Assembly (NCBI GenBank): GCA_004352715.1
Contig: SCFE01000088.1
Location: 1,445,342 to 1,509,341 of the forward strand
DNA from: Hofstenia miamia
Lineage: Eukaryota > Xenacoelomorpha > Acoela
Length of the DNA: 64,000 bases
Direction of reading: 5' to 3'
The notes under the pieces are model-generated. The model was not told the origin of the DNA. It did not search any database and saw only the letters and a program-made list of their open reading frames with translations. Positions within the stretch are counted from its first letter, which is position 1; each line of letters starts with the position of its first letter. Positions 11,602 through 24,384 of this stretch are shown here, in pieces. The translations under genes were made by a program, and so were the position numbers.

Positions 11602-12057
11602 GATTAGTAATAACACATCTTTTCAAGTGAACCATGAGTTCATGAGTTAATATTTCTATGTAGTAGTATGCAATCAAACAATATTATATTGCTTCTCCAC
11701 TTTTGCAGTCATACAATGAGCTACTATATACTGAAAGGGAAATCTCCCAATAATTATTAGATATTTAGGACATCCAAGTACTTATTAGGTTACCGCAGTT
11801 ACTAGTAGACTATTGATCAGTTAATAATAAGTTACTTGTAATCTAGATTACCACAATTTGCCAACTCTATCCATCAAAAATATTAAATGCGGTTTCCTTT
11901 TTATGACACATTTCATTTGTCTCGACATATTTTTAATAGGTGTGGATATCTGCTGACCTAAAATATGTCGACGCTCAGCCGGCTGGCGCCTAGCTTTAGA
12001 ATGAGAATTTTCGGCTCAGCGTTGCTTTGTTGAGCTCCTTCGAAAATTACATAAACA

Positions 12058-12072
12058 AAGCGCCTTTTGTAA

Positions 12073-12124
<52 letters not shown>

Positions 12125-12125
12125 G
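12058..12125. repeat. (TA)n microsatellite with GCGCCTTTTGTAAG edge
   Basis: A long TA run directly after 'aagcgccttttgtaag'. It belongs to the same junction family as 10836 and 36930. It lies in the LDLRa intron. Confidence 0.8.
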
Positions 12126-12477
12126 TACACCCACATAAAAACTTGGCATTGTTTTTTAGGTAAAGCAAAATTGCCTTAGGATTTTTATTATTATGCACAG
12201 GTCAGCAAAGTAAAACAATCACATATTTCTTAAAAAACAATTTGATTTTTACCTAATTATACTTGGCCATAATTTGAATGATAAACATGTAAATAATAAA
12301 ATTTTATATATTATATTATTTTTTTTTGAAACAGTCATATCTGTATAGTTTGATATGCTATATGATCACCAAATATTTATAAACCTTAACAAATTTAGGC
12401 ATATATATTTTTTACAACTAATCATAATACAATTTGTACTCAAGAAAGTATATATTCAATATGTATAAAAAACTCAC

Positions 12478-12903
12478 ACGCATGTCAATAGTGGTTTTGG
12501 GCAAGTAAATGCGATGTATTCAAACTCAATGCACCTCTCATTGTAGAATTTGTTTTGATCAATTTTTTGAATTCCACTTAGAAGAGCATACCCCAAAGGG
12601 CATCTGCATTGAGTAAGGCAATCACTTCTTACTTCACAATACTTTGATGTATTTCCACATAGATGTTCAATGCAATTAAGCTCTGGACATCCACCACAAA
12701 GTTGTTCATCTTCACTACCAGGACAATCAATTGCACCATTGCATACTTTATAAGTAGCCACACAAAATCTACTGGAATTTTGGCATCTTAAGCAATTTAT
12801 TTCATTACAAGAAAGAACACTTTCATCATCACCTTTTGGACAATCCTCAATTCCATCATTAACACTGAGTAAGGAAATGCATTTTGAGGTGGTTTGCGCG
12901 CTA
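12478..12903 (-). CDS. LDLRa-domain secreted protein, exon 2
   Basis: Minus-strand acceptor TTTTTTCTTAG and donor GT|GTGAGT bound 426 nt, entered in phase 2 and left in phase 2, matching exon 1 and exon 3. It encodes the end of one LDLRa module ('DGIEDCPKGDDESVLSC') and a complete second one: CQNSSRFC, then VCNGAIDCPGSEDEQLC with the classical D-C-x-(D/G)-x-S-D/E-E calcium cage. A Cys-rich EGF-like stretch (CPELNCIEHLCGN... CRCPLGYAL) follows. If the donor were not used, a TGA follows immediately, giving a short isoform. The repeated D..D..E pattern supports extracellular ligand binding; the ligand is unknown. Confidence 0.8.
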
Positions 12904-13772
12904 CTAAGAAAAAATTTGAGAGCGTTTAATACTTTGAAGTTAAGAAATGTGCAATGAATATGCGCTTAAGTATTTTAAAAGTTACATCCTCAAAGTAAAA
13001 TTTATGAATAGTTATGGATAGTACTGACAAACCATTCTTGAAATTATTGATAGTATGCCGAGAATAATTTGTTCAAATAATTCTCTATCATAATATTTGC
13101 TGTGAAACAGCAACAACACTAAGTCATCGTTTTGATAGTATTTAATGCAATGACTTCAGAAAAATTTAACTCGAATGTCAAAATATCATATTTTGATCCT
13201 GTATATTTTTAAGCAGAACTTTAAGACATATTAAATTTTTGTGCTCAGTTATTAATGCATAGTTATTAAATAATAATTCCGTTTCCAACCTTTTATGCGT
13301 TTTATGAATTTGATAAAAAAAAAGAAAGAGTAAATGAAAACAATAATCATTAAGATATTGCAATAGCTATATTTGCACCAATGAGAGAAAAAAGCAAAAC
13401 TGATAATAGCTTTTGCTTAAATTGCTACAATATTTTAACTATAATACTGAAAATTTATCATTGGGCTCTAAGGAGCATGCCATTTTTAACACACTGTAAA
13501 TCGTGTCAGGTATAATAACTATTGGTGAATATATTCTCCATAGCTAATGCTTGAAATCTGTAACTACTTCATTTCAAATTTATTTCAAGCTCATGGCAAT
13601 AATTTGGCTTAATGTTTGGTTTTAAGCCTACATAGATTAACTGGCAGTTTGGAGTAACTAAAAAAATAAAAAGAAAATCCTTGTAATTATGAATTCAACC
13701 TCTAAACAATAACATTTCACAGTGAAGAATTAGCTTTGGAATTTTAAGCACAGATTTAAATTTAGTACTTAC

Positions 13773-13897
13773 CTCGACTTGCTGCATTCATATTCATCTT
13801 GTGAGCATGAATTATCACAATTGTAACCCTCTTCTATTGTGCAAGCTTGAACAACATGTATAAGAAAACTCAACAAACAGATAGAACTCGTCTTCAT
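13773..13897 (-). CDS. LDLRa-domain secreted protein, exon 1 with signal peptide
   Basis: The ATG at 13897 (minus) opens a frame starting MKTSSICLLSFLIHVVQA, a clear signal peptide (short basic n-region, hydrophobic core, small residue before the cut). The start of a cysteine-rich module follows (CTIEEGYNCDNSCSQDEYEC). The exon ends AG|GTAAGT, a consensus donor, in phase 2, and joins exon 2 in frame. TTTCAG lies a few bases upstream of the ATG, so a 5' non-coding exon may exist. This start is preferred because it is the first Met and gives the signal peptide. The product is probably secreted or the ectodomain of a receptor; no membrane segment was found in the exons visible here. Confidence 0.75.
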
Positions 13898-15600
13898 TGC
13901 TGAAATTAGTTTAAGAATATATTTTCTCTATTAAATTAACCAATAGCAAACTGCTTAGTTATTCAAGATTATCTAGGCAGTAATATAACATTGTGAATCA
14001 TTAAAAAATATTATTAGCAAAATCAATCTTATAAGGTGTTCTTTTTGAAACATATTGCTCTAAAACATTTCTCAATAGGAAAAGAGGTATACAATTTCCA
14101 TGAATCAATCGTTTACATCTCATGGTTGGTCAGATGCAAAATTTGTTCAAAAAATTGACAATTCTACAACTGCATTTTCTGAAACCAAAAAGCACGTGGA
14201 ATTTGAATGTGAGTTCACTTAATTGTAAAATTCTGTCATTTTTTGCAAATCAAATGGCGGATATTTTGAAAAACAGGCATTTGTTCACATTAATTGAAGT
14301 GTTATCTCTATGTTAATTTCATAAACTGTATTTTACCTCATGAGTTTTCATCCCTCGTCAGCTTATATAAAATTTGATCTAAGTAAATATTGATTATTAT
14401 GATTTTGGGAATTCACTAAATTTGACGAAGTTTAGAGTGAGAAATTTATTTGCTTAAAAAATCCTGTTTTATATAGAATTTCCCTTTAATTGAAATCAAA
14501 GTAAAATATAATATTTTCCAACTTTATAACCATGGCCTGATGCTATTCGTCAAGTTGTTGTGCTTCCAAAAACTAGAAGAAAAACCATGGTAATTTGCAC
14601 AGATTTTACCTATATTCTTTGTCTAGATAAGCACTTAAAGCTTCCTCATTAACATCTAAAATGTTATTATATACTCTTCCTTATAAAGCACAGTTGGAAG
14701 TCAACTTAGATCCAAAATGTACATTGTTAATAATTCTATGTACCAATACTTATTATTTTTGGTTTAATTCGTATCCTTCTTGTAAATACTGAATGGTAGA
14801 AAATTTTAATTGCGCTTCAAATTAATATGTTGATTTACATTAGACCGTTTGTGCAATTTTCGTATAGCAATTAAGTTTTAATGCATTTTAGATCAATTTT
14901 TTGTGCTGATTATGAATCTAACAATATTTTTTAAATTTCATGACACATCTAATCATATTGATGATTTGCTCCTTCTTTATCGAATTAGTGATTTGACCTA
15001 TTATTGTATTATTATATTTTCTTGAGAATGCATAGATTATATGAGCGAATAAAATGCAAATTGCCCCAAAATCTAACAAACATTTCCCTTGATGAAAGGC
15101 AGCATTACAATGCGTACTGCTCCACCATGCAGAAAGATTTGGTGACGGCAAAAAATGCAGACCAATTTAAAGCAATTGCTAAAAATAATTTTTATGCCAT
15201 GTATTAAGATAGCACTCGAAATCAGTTTTCGTACGCCATCGCGCGACAGAAATATTTCGTGTAATGGAAGATTACAAAGTATCGTCAGCAGTAACACACT
15301 TGGAATAGCTGAATTCACTGATTCATTAATTGCAAGTGTATAGGGTACTGAATAGCAGCTAAAACAAATTCCTTAACGGGAAAATTAGTTTGGTTATTTC
15401 GTGCTCAAATGTGGTTATCCAATACACATTTTTGGTTTCATTAACAGTTAAATAACGTTGATTTTGTGACATAAAGCGTTGCACTGACATTGCTGGAAAG
15501 TTTAATTTAAAACGAACTGATAGTGCGAACGTGATAATTGATAATGACCGAGGCAGCAAAGTTGAATTTGAAACATTTATAACTGTAAAAAAAACAATAC
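13898..15600. other. Upstream flank of the LDLRa gene, no supported gene
   Basis: AT-rich sequence containing the presumed promoter of the minus-strand LDLRa gene; no convincing TATA or initiator could be singled out. An open frame at 15004-15207 (+) has mixed composition but resembles nothing I know. Confidence 0.4.
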
Positions 15601-15605
15601 ATGTA

Positions 15606-16895
15606 TACTCTTCATTATAAAAGTTGGCCGGTTTTCACTTTGACCAGACAAATTTTGATGTTGCGTTGTCGACGTCTTAATTAAATACTTGCCGCATTGC
15701 TCGCTTTTGTTAGCAAAATAGCCAATTGCTCTTTTGTCTTTTACCATTTAAAGTAACGTTCAACATTGTGCTTAAAACTTATGGACATAAACAAACATCT
15801 CTGGAAACAAGAAAAAAGATTATTCGGAAATACCTCAAGTAAAAACATTTCTTAACATTTACTTGTGCTCTTGCGTACAGTACAGCGTATTATTTCTATT
15901 TATAAAAAAGAGGGACAATGTGAAGCCAAGAAACGAAATGGCAGGCCACAAAATTCAACGGAAAAAATCAAGCAAAAGGTTGCGACAGTTAGCGGTTATG
16001 TGCCCAAAACTCAGTTCTGGCAACCTGAAACTTTGTTGGACAAACGGCCACAAATATGCCACATCAAGCATCCACAGAATACTTCAAAAATATGGACTTT
16101 TTAGACGTCATGCTGCTGAAACCCGCTTCTCACAAAAGACCACAAATTGAAGAGATTTAGGTGGTGTAGACAGAAACGCAAGAACACAGTTTCTGACAGG
16201 AGGAAAGTTGTATTTACAGATGAATCCGGAATTGAACTTCGTTCGGGTAGTGTTCACTTTGTTCGCAGACCAAAAAGTGTTTTCCAACGCTACAGTCCGA
16301 AATATCTGTCTTGAAACGTTTCAGGAAGAGTCTGATGGTATTTGATACCATTTGGAATTCCGAACTCTGAATTTTAGTCAGAGTTGAAGGAACTATGAAT
16401 AGTTTGCAGTACATTCACATTTTACAACAACACGTTTTCTCACAATAGGAAGAAAGTCAAATCTTAAAGCAGAACAATGCCCTTTGCCATGTTTCGGAGG
16501 AAGTTATGCAGTTCTTGGAAGAAAATGGAATCGCTATTCTTCCAGAGTGGCTACCACATTCGCCGGATCTAAATGTCATTGAAAATCTGTGCGAGCAACT
16601 GAAGAGACGCTTGGAAGGTCAACACATTGGTATCTTGGACGAACTTTGGCAGAAAACCGAACAAGAATTTTACAGTATTTCGGACGATTATATTGCCACA
16701 CTTTTTGATTCGATAGCAAGACGTATCGCAAAAGTTATTGAAGCAAAGGGAAACTTAACCAAATACTAGAGACTATTGTCGTGTTATCTTTGTAAACAAA
16801 CTTATCAAAATTTATTTTTTGTTTCACCAAAAACGTTTCCCTCACTGTTACAACTCCAAAAATATGAGGCGCCAACTATTATTATTAAAGGTGTA
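15606..16895 (+). pseudogene. Tc1-like transposon with decayed transposase
   Basis: Fragments on the plus strand follow Tc1/mariner transposase order. A paired-type HTH comes first ('RTVQRIISIYKKEGQ', then KRNGRPQNSTEKI, about 15870-15985). A second HTH follows in a shifted frame ('TSSIHRILQKYGLFRRHA', about 16060-16120). Then the catalytic region: 'VVFTDESGIEL' (first Asp, about 16205), 'QNNALCHVS' where the second Asp is Asn, and 'SPDLNVIENL' with the catalytic Glu (about 16560-16590). The C-terminus ends at 16769. Terminal inverted repeats are visible: TACTCTTCATTATAAAAGTT at 15606 and an imperfect inverse ending GGTGTA near 16895. Frameshifts and the D-to-N change mean no active enzyme. 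Confidence 0.85.
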
Positions 16896-17339
16896 TGTCA
16901 ACACGTTTTAAGTGAATATAACAGTTTATCATTAATTGGCTAAACTACTACAAAGCTAGCTATAGGTATAAAATAGAGCGCTTAAGGTTCTGCAGACATA
17001 CCTGATTTGCACAGACTCATAACAATAATGCATATACAGCAAAGCAAATATACATACATATGACAATAGGTGTAGTTATGAATATCATTTACAAACATAG
17101 ATCAGCTAGTATTGATAATATTTTTGGTTAACGGTATATTTTTGGTTAAAATTGAATAATTTTTTCCAATGACAAAATGAATTTTGAAATTCACATGCAT
17201 GAAACAGCGGCAGTTTTTTACACTCTCATTTTGAAGCGCCATACAACGGCTTTTACTTGACATTCTCACTGAATGTAAATATTAATTGAAATTATTCATT
17301 GCGAATTAAAACGTATTAGCAAAGACACTATTGCAAAAT
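16896..17339. other. Non-coding flank, nothing recognised
   Basis: AT-rich sequence between the Tc1-like element and the first copy of the ~330-bp repeat; no gene or structured element seen. Confidence 0.4.
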
Positions 17340-20300
17340 TTCAATTTGATAAACCGGCAGATATTCTTATTGGATAATTTCAATGATTTCAATTAAATCT
17401 CATACTTGCTGATCAATAATTTTTTACTCAAACTAACCCAAAGCATAGACATTCCTTTACGATTTGCATGACTTCAATTAAGTCTAGTGATTTGGTCTAT
17501 CTATATTCATATATATATATATATATATATATCATTACGAAATTACTGATTTCACAATTCATGGCATAATCAAAGGAAATTGTAAGAAATCTACATTCAA
17601 ATGCTTGAAAATTAGTTTTATGCAAATATTCATTTAAAGTAGACTTGTTATTACAAAAAAATGACGCGAATCTATCTAAGCAATTTTTATTTTGAATTTA
17701 AGCAATCTGTTCTGTGTTACGTTTTTGTTGGATATCATAAATATTTAAATGAAATGAGCAATTAATATGAAACTAGTTAATATTGCATTAGTATTACGTA
17801 TACTTTGGATATGTCTTAAACATAACCAATAGATGTTTCCCTGTCTTACGACTTCCAAATTTCCTAATTATCTTGAAGAAATATTTTTAGAAATTTTAAA
17901 AAACGAGCGTTAGTCAGTTTAAAATGGCACAAGGCTGCTTCTGTTAATATGCAAACATGAAAGAAATCACTAAAACATATATTACACCTATCTTGATAAA
18001 TGTTTGCAAAGAACGTTTCACACACAAAAATCTTTTAAATTTGATGACAATGTATAATCTATTTAGATGTGAATATAAATTGCATTGCCTTAGATTAACA
18101 AACAATCTACTTTAGAAATGATATTGCATATTTTCTTAAAATGGTTGATTCGGGTACATTCTTCATTTTCATCACATGCATAAATCATAATTAGAGTATA
18201 CTAGATTTATGATCAAGCTAAGAAACGACGTATCAAAAACAAATAAAGGTTAAAATTGACTAAAATTGTCTATTTGTCGAACACATTTTCATTTCTTTAT
18301 TATTTTTTAAGAAGGCTTTCTGTAATAAATACAAGTATGCACATATTTTGTTATTCAAGAATTTAATATACATTAAAATTTGAATCAGCTTTATATTTCA
18401 CGTGCCGTTGTACATTTCTAAACAGTAGCTTCTTTAAGTTAATTAATGAACTTTCCAGCAAATACACAGATCTTAGTATGTTATTAGCTATTAACATTAA
18501 AAATTCTGTGCAGTGAAATTTGTCCTAGGGACCAAATAATTTTTCTCGAACTTAAGCCAAACAAACTATCAATTAGCAGATGAGGGCTTCTCTTGATTGC
18601 CTATCACGGGTATTGTTTGCTTTCTTGGTAAGCAGTGTTGTCGGTTTCTTTCATCAATTTGCTAAATTAGGCGACAAATCATAACAATTTTTTATGATGA
18701 GATTAGGTACGTCGAAACGTCACGGCACGTCCACCAAAACTGCGTGGATATCCACAGAATCAAAGTAGGAGATTAATATTCAAATAACTAAATGATTTTT
18801 ACCATGATGAGCAATTACTAATTTGAAACAAAATGATGTGCGAGTGAATATCAAAATTTGATAAATAACTAAAATATTTGCAGTTTTTGTATACCACTTG
18901 TATTCTTGTTAAATTCATGAATCGGCAGAACCTTATTTTTTAATTGAATAATTTCAATTATATCTACGGACCTATTTTCACTCCTAAAGCTTGATATTAT
19001 AAGTATACATGTATACACCTATCAAATATAATTCTTTTGCATTACGAATCAATACGTTTTAAGGAAAGTTTCATTTACAGTAGTTGGCCACACAAAAATG
19101 TATGTTTCGCACAGAAATTATTTTTTTTAGTTTACTAAAAGTTAGTGGTAACAATCTTAGTACTTAGATATTATAAATATATTCGAGCAAAAATTGAAAA
19201 TATCTTCGTATTATGAATCAAGATACTGTCACTGTGCTGCTGCTAAGTCTCAAGCTGAAGATCTCTATTGAAAAATTCTACTTGGACAAACCGGCAGAAG
19301 TTTATTGCTTTCCAATTGAATTATTTCAGCTATGTTTGCTGAGCTGAACACATTCATATTATTTGATTTTATGAAAATATCCGAATAGAAAAAACAAATT
19401 TCAAATAGTACAAATAATTTTTATCAAGATTAACTATCGTGGACAGCATTTAGGAACACAGAAATACATATTTAGTGCAAAATCATTTTATGTATAGAGT
19501 TCATAAAATTTGGTTGTGATTTTAAATACACCTTCAATACAATTTTTAGAAAATCAAAGTTTTTAGCTGTAATATTTTTTAGTCTCATTCTTTAAAACAC
19601 TATTGAAAAATATTACTTTGATAAACCGGCAAAATTTTTCATCCAATTTAATGATTTCTATTTAGTTTACTTGACTGTTAACAATCTTAGTGCTTGATAT
19701 TATAATGATATTCGAGTAAAATTATAAATATCTTTGCATTACGAATCAGTTGTTAACAAATATTTCATGGAAGTAGTCGGTGAAGCAAAATTTCAAAATT
19801 TTAGAACAAAAATATTAAGTGCGCTTATTTACTAATTGCAGGTAATAATAAAAACATACTCGAAATTTAATTTTAAAAAATTCAAATTGTTTTCGCTGTT
19901 TTACTACCTAGTCTGAACCTGAAAATCTCCTGAAAATTCTACTTGGACAAACCGGCAGATGCTTGATTTCGATTTGAATTATTTCAGCAATGATTGCTGA
20001 CCTGATCATATTCATAATATTTGATTTTATGATCTCATCCGAATAGAAAACAGGAATTTCTAATCTTAAAAGTAAATTTATTTAAGATTGACTTTCGTGG
20101 ATAGCATTTAGGTACAAAGAAATACATATTTTTTCTAAAATAATTTTTTCTATGCAATTCCTAAAATTTGACTGTGATTTGAAATAGACCTTCAAAATAA
20201 TTTTTTAGAAAATCAAAGTTTTTAATTGTAATCTTTCTTAGTATCACACTCTAAAACACTATTGAAAAATATTACTTTGATAAACCGGCACAATTTTTAA

Positions 20301-20540
20301 TTCATTTTAAAGATTTCATTTTAGTTTACTCAACTGTTAACAATCTTAGTGCTTGATATTATAACAATATTCAATTGAAAATTAAAAAGATCTTTTATTA
20401 TGAATTAGATTTTAAATAAAATTTCATGGAAGTAGTCGATGAAGCAAAATTTGAATTTTTTTGATCAAAAATTTTATATGCACTAATTTACTAAAAGCAT
20501 GTAATAAAGAAAACTTCTCCCTCTGCAATTGCTTACCAAA
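17340..20540 (+). repeat. ~330-bp repeat family, A/B alternating array (ACCGGCA core)
   Basis: Copies centre on 'gataaaccggca' or 'ggacaaaccggca' at 17354, a diverged copy at 18922, then 19291, 19626, 19952 and 20285. The last four are spaced 335, 326 and 333 bp. Two subtypes alternate. Type A has 'tattactttgataaaccggca', followed by 'gttaacaatcttagtgcttg'. Type B has 'ttctacttggacaaaccggca', followed by 'gaattatttcagc'. The composite unit is therefore about 660 bp. More copies occur at 22640 and 22967. No open frame is conserved between copies. Confidence 0.8.
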
Positions 20541-22550
20541 TGCATTGTGTCTTGGAATGTTGCAGTTTAGCTTTTTGTTTAATTTCTTGTCTTCACCTTT
20601 AGTAATGATGTTTTAATGTCTACTCATATCTTTGAGAGACATTCTGTTTTCATTTATTGAAATTCACTGTATGGCGTTTTTTTGGAATGATATCAAATAG
20701 TTTCTTCAGCATTTTTCCATTTATTCACCATTGTTTTATTTGACGAATATTCAGATTTTGAGTGGAGAGACTTATCAACATTAATTATTTAATGTATACA
20801 TTTTAAACATCATTTATTTAAATAGTAGTTGTTTATATTTGTTGTTGAGAATAATAACGCTTTCTATTGTACATTTTTAACAGCATATTTCATTGCAAAT
20901 ATAAACGTCGTTTTTGTTGTTCATTTTTGTTTCGATGCTTAACTGTCATGCGTTTTTGTTGTGAACGTCAACTTCTTTTAATAATTAATGTTTAATTTAG
21001 ACGTGAGAATACACATTGCATATGTGTCCCATAGGGACGAGTCTGGCTATAGCCAGAGTTGTAAGTGGCCCGAATCACTGTTTCAAGTGAATTGACCTAG
21101 ACTCAGAAAACTGAATGCCGTTAGGTCTATTCCTCAAACACAGCGTTCCTATCTTAATGAAACTTCATTAAAATTTGTAAAAATGGTCTCAAGCATTTTT
21201 TATTGTTGTATCATTTTGGTCTTGAACGCGTCAATGTGTTTGTGAAAATATACGTATAAATCATATTGCACATGAGTGTTGTATATTGAATCCACGGACA
21301 TTGGTACGGGTACTAATATAGATTTTAGGGGTAAGGCTTCTTCGGATACAGATACAGGTATTAGAAAAACCTTACCCACACAGCACTAAAGCTAACCCCT
21401 ATCCGTAGGTGTTGGCGGGTAAAACTGGGTACTGTCAAATAGATTGAATGTCCGCACATCACTAAGGTATATTCAAAATGATTCCCACTTTTTGTTATTG
21501 AAAGCAATTCGCCGATTATACAAAGTTCTTTTCTCAAATTAGTATCTTCACACTTGTTGCTGTAATCGATTGTTCAAAATCCGAGCTAATCCTAGCCCAA
21601 CCCAGGTCAATTACAACATAGTGAATGTACTTTATGCAATTACAGAATAGAAGTAAGTATGCCAGCTTTATTAGTTACTTGACACGAGTTGGAATTAGGG
21701 TAATTATTCGGCCCAAACCTGGCGTGGCCTAATTATTTTTCTTTTTACGCTAATGATAGTCGCTTTTGCTTCATAGAGGCGCATAAGCACTACATTATGA
21801 ATGTGATTAGCTAATTTGCATAATGTATTAATAAATATGTGCATATGCATTTCTGTTGAAATTCAAATTGCATTGTTAAACTTAATACAATCAAAGATTC
21901 ATACAGGGCTTTATGCCGGGGGACTAAGAAATTCAACCAGTCGTGGAGCAGATGTGAACCCCTCCTGTAAATGATTGTATTTGGCTACAGAATAGTATTA
22001 AATGTGCATTTTCACAAATGTTACCAATAAAGACAAAAATTGTCTAAATTGTTTTAAATTTGTGCATGATTAACTTGAACTTGCTTAGAAATTTTTTTAT
22101 TTTTTTGTTGGTATCTTCTTAAAATTGTTATCTCATAAAATTATAAAATCGCAAAATTCTGATTAAACAATGTAAGTGAGGTGTGCCTCCTTTTTTAATT
22201 GAAACTGCTTATATTTTTAACTTTTGCTTAGAATTTTATTGAAAACATAAAAATGTTGTCATTGATAGTATTTCAAAGTTATGTGAAATAATGGCGATTG
22301 TTGGCATAAATTAAATAGGAATGACTTCAAATGTTAAAAATAAAGTCATTTGATATTGCTCAAAACAAATTGATTTTTAAAATACGTTTGATTCATTGTA
22401 CACGTCAATGAAACTAAGAAGGCATGGAGTGGCAGCATTACTGGATGAAAGTTTAAGTGTTTCATTCATTGCATAACAAACGGGGATAAGCCGCAGGCCA
22501 TTTATGATATAAAAATGCGGGTAGATGAAAGAAAAGCCTAAGACAGGAAA
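20541..22550. other. Gene-poor spacer
   Basis: AT-rich, no long ORF. A possible MITE-like stretch at about 21280-21475 has inverted 'cggacatt' blocks and degenerate 'ggtacgggtac' sequence. 'ggcccaaacctggcgtggcc' occurs near 21710. Nothing can be assigned to a family. Confidence 0.35.
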
Positions 22551-23090
22551 CCTAGCTTTTTGAAAATCAAAGTTGTTTAGCAGAAATCCTGCTTAGTCTC
22601 ACACTCACAAATATTTTTGAAAAATATCACTTTGATAAACCGGCAAAATTTTTCATCCAATTTAATGATTTCAATTTAGATCACTTAACTGATAATAATA
22701 TTTGTGGTTGATGTTATAATTATAAATTCGAGTAAAACTATAAATATATTTGTATTACGAATAAATTTTAACAAATATTTCATGGAAGCAGTCGGTGAAG
22801 CAAAATTTCAAATTTTCATAAAAACTTTTTCTGTACTAATTTTCTAAATACAGGGAATAATGCAAACATACTCGAAATTGAATGTTCAAAATTTCATGTT
22901 GTTATCGCTGTTCTGCTGCCTAGTCTCAAGCTAAAAAACTATATTGAAAATTTCTACTTGGACAAACCCGCAGAAGTTTGCTTCCAATTTGATGATTTTA
23001 TTTTAGATTTCTGAACTGATCGCAATCTTAGTACTTGATATTATAACAATATTCAACTAAACACCGAAATATCTTTGAATTACGAATCAT
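22551..23090 (+). repeat. Further copies of the ~330-bp ACCGGCA repeat
   Basis: A type A copy (core at 22640) and a type B copy (ACCCGCA at 22967), 327 bp apart, reproduce the A-B order of the array at 19.3-20.5 kb. The TA microsatellite at 23090-23112 truncates the next unit. Confidence 0.75.
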
Positions 23091-23720
23091 TATATATATA
23101 TATATATATATAGTACGATTGCAGTACAATTTTTTCTCAATAAAATATCGGCCCACAATATATGTATATTGTCGTAATCTATTCAACAAACTGAATCCAT
23201 ATTCTTTCAATTTTACACCTAGTTTTTAAGCATGTTCACTATAATAATAAAACAGAAGCAGGAAAATAATCTAAAATCGTAAACTTCTTAAACGATATTT
23301 TCAAACCGCATATCACTTAAAAACGAATAATAGCTAAGTTATTTCTTTAAGATTAATTACAAAGTACCGGCCTGTAATTCAGCTGTATATAATTTGTAGT
23401 TGAACCAACCCGTAGCCCTCATGAATATTCTCTATATATATACATTATATATATATACATTATAAAAATATATTTACATAAATATATATATATATAAAAT
23501 ATATCTGAAATATTTGAGTGCTTGTTATTGGATATCATAATATAAGTGTGCTTTATCAAATTGGGATTTTTCAACACTGCCGGTTTTGCGAATTCACAGA
23601 AATTTAATTTTGATATTTAGGCAATATCCTGCCGCTATTTCTAATTTACTTGAATTCGAAAAAGCGGCAGAAAACAAGAGGGGAATTTGATAGAACGGCA
23701 GAATTCTGCCTCCAAGCTGN

Positions 23721-24384
23721 GTGAATGTGGCTAAGGTAGTTTCGCATTTTGTTTACGCATTAAGGGGATAACAGATTTATAAAGTACATTGAAAAATGTT
23801 ATACCATTTTCTTCTCTGAGATTGTCCAAGGTATTGCTTATTCACTTATCTATTTATCTATCTAACTGTAATGGGTGACAACAAGGCTCATTATTGGAAG
23901 TGTGGCAATTTAATACAAATTCGAACGTCTAAGTAATGCCATGAACTTCTATAACACTAACTGGATTGGAACAAATGAAAAAAAACAGCAACATATGGCC
24001 GATTTCACTCAGTCATTGAATTATTCCGCTCTTCAATTCATTAATAGAAGAGTGGAAATAATGAATGATTGACTGAAATCATCCAAATGTTGCGGGTAAA
24101 TGATAATTTGTTCCAGCCAGTTTGTGTTTAGAAGTTCATGGTAATGTTTTCACTGTTAACATTTTGAATATCTTTTACTAGAAAAATGCTCCTGCACAAG
24201 CACATCTCAACAATCAAATGCGGTTGAAACAGTGTAAATGACATTACAAAACTATCATGCAATGCATCAATGACTTTTCTTCAAAGTTATTAAGTTCATA
24301 AATACTGCATTATAGATTATTGATACTTCATTACTGGGTAATTAACACTAGAAGGTCCGTAAAAATCAACCCCCTTTAAAAGTT
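23721..24384 (+). repeat. Direct duplicate segment, copy 1
   Basis: It begins directly after the isolated N at 23720 with 'gtgaatgtggctaaggtag' and ends 'tccgtaaaaatcaaccccct'. It is about 97% identical by eye to 25007-25702, which carries an extra 39-bp internal tandem (ttattcacttatctatttat...). The N at the boundary suggests an assembly join rather than a biological duplication. Confidence 0.85.
23939..24141. mobile_element. Foldback (palindromic) MITE
   Basis: Starts CCATGAACTTCTA and ends with its inverse. The whole 203 bp is an imperfect palindrome: GGCCGATTTCA..., ATTCCGCTCTTC and CTGGATTGGAACAAAT are each mirrored on the other side. The centre is near 24045. TAATG flanks both sides (23934-23938, 24142-24146). 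No coding capacity. Confidence 0.7.
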
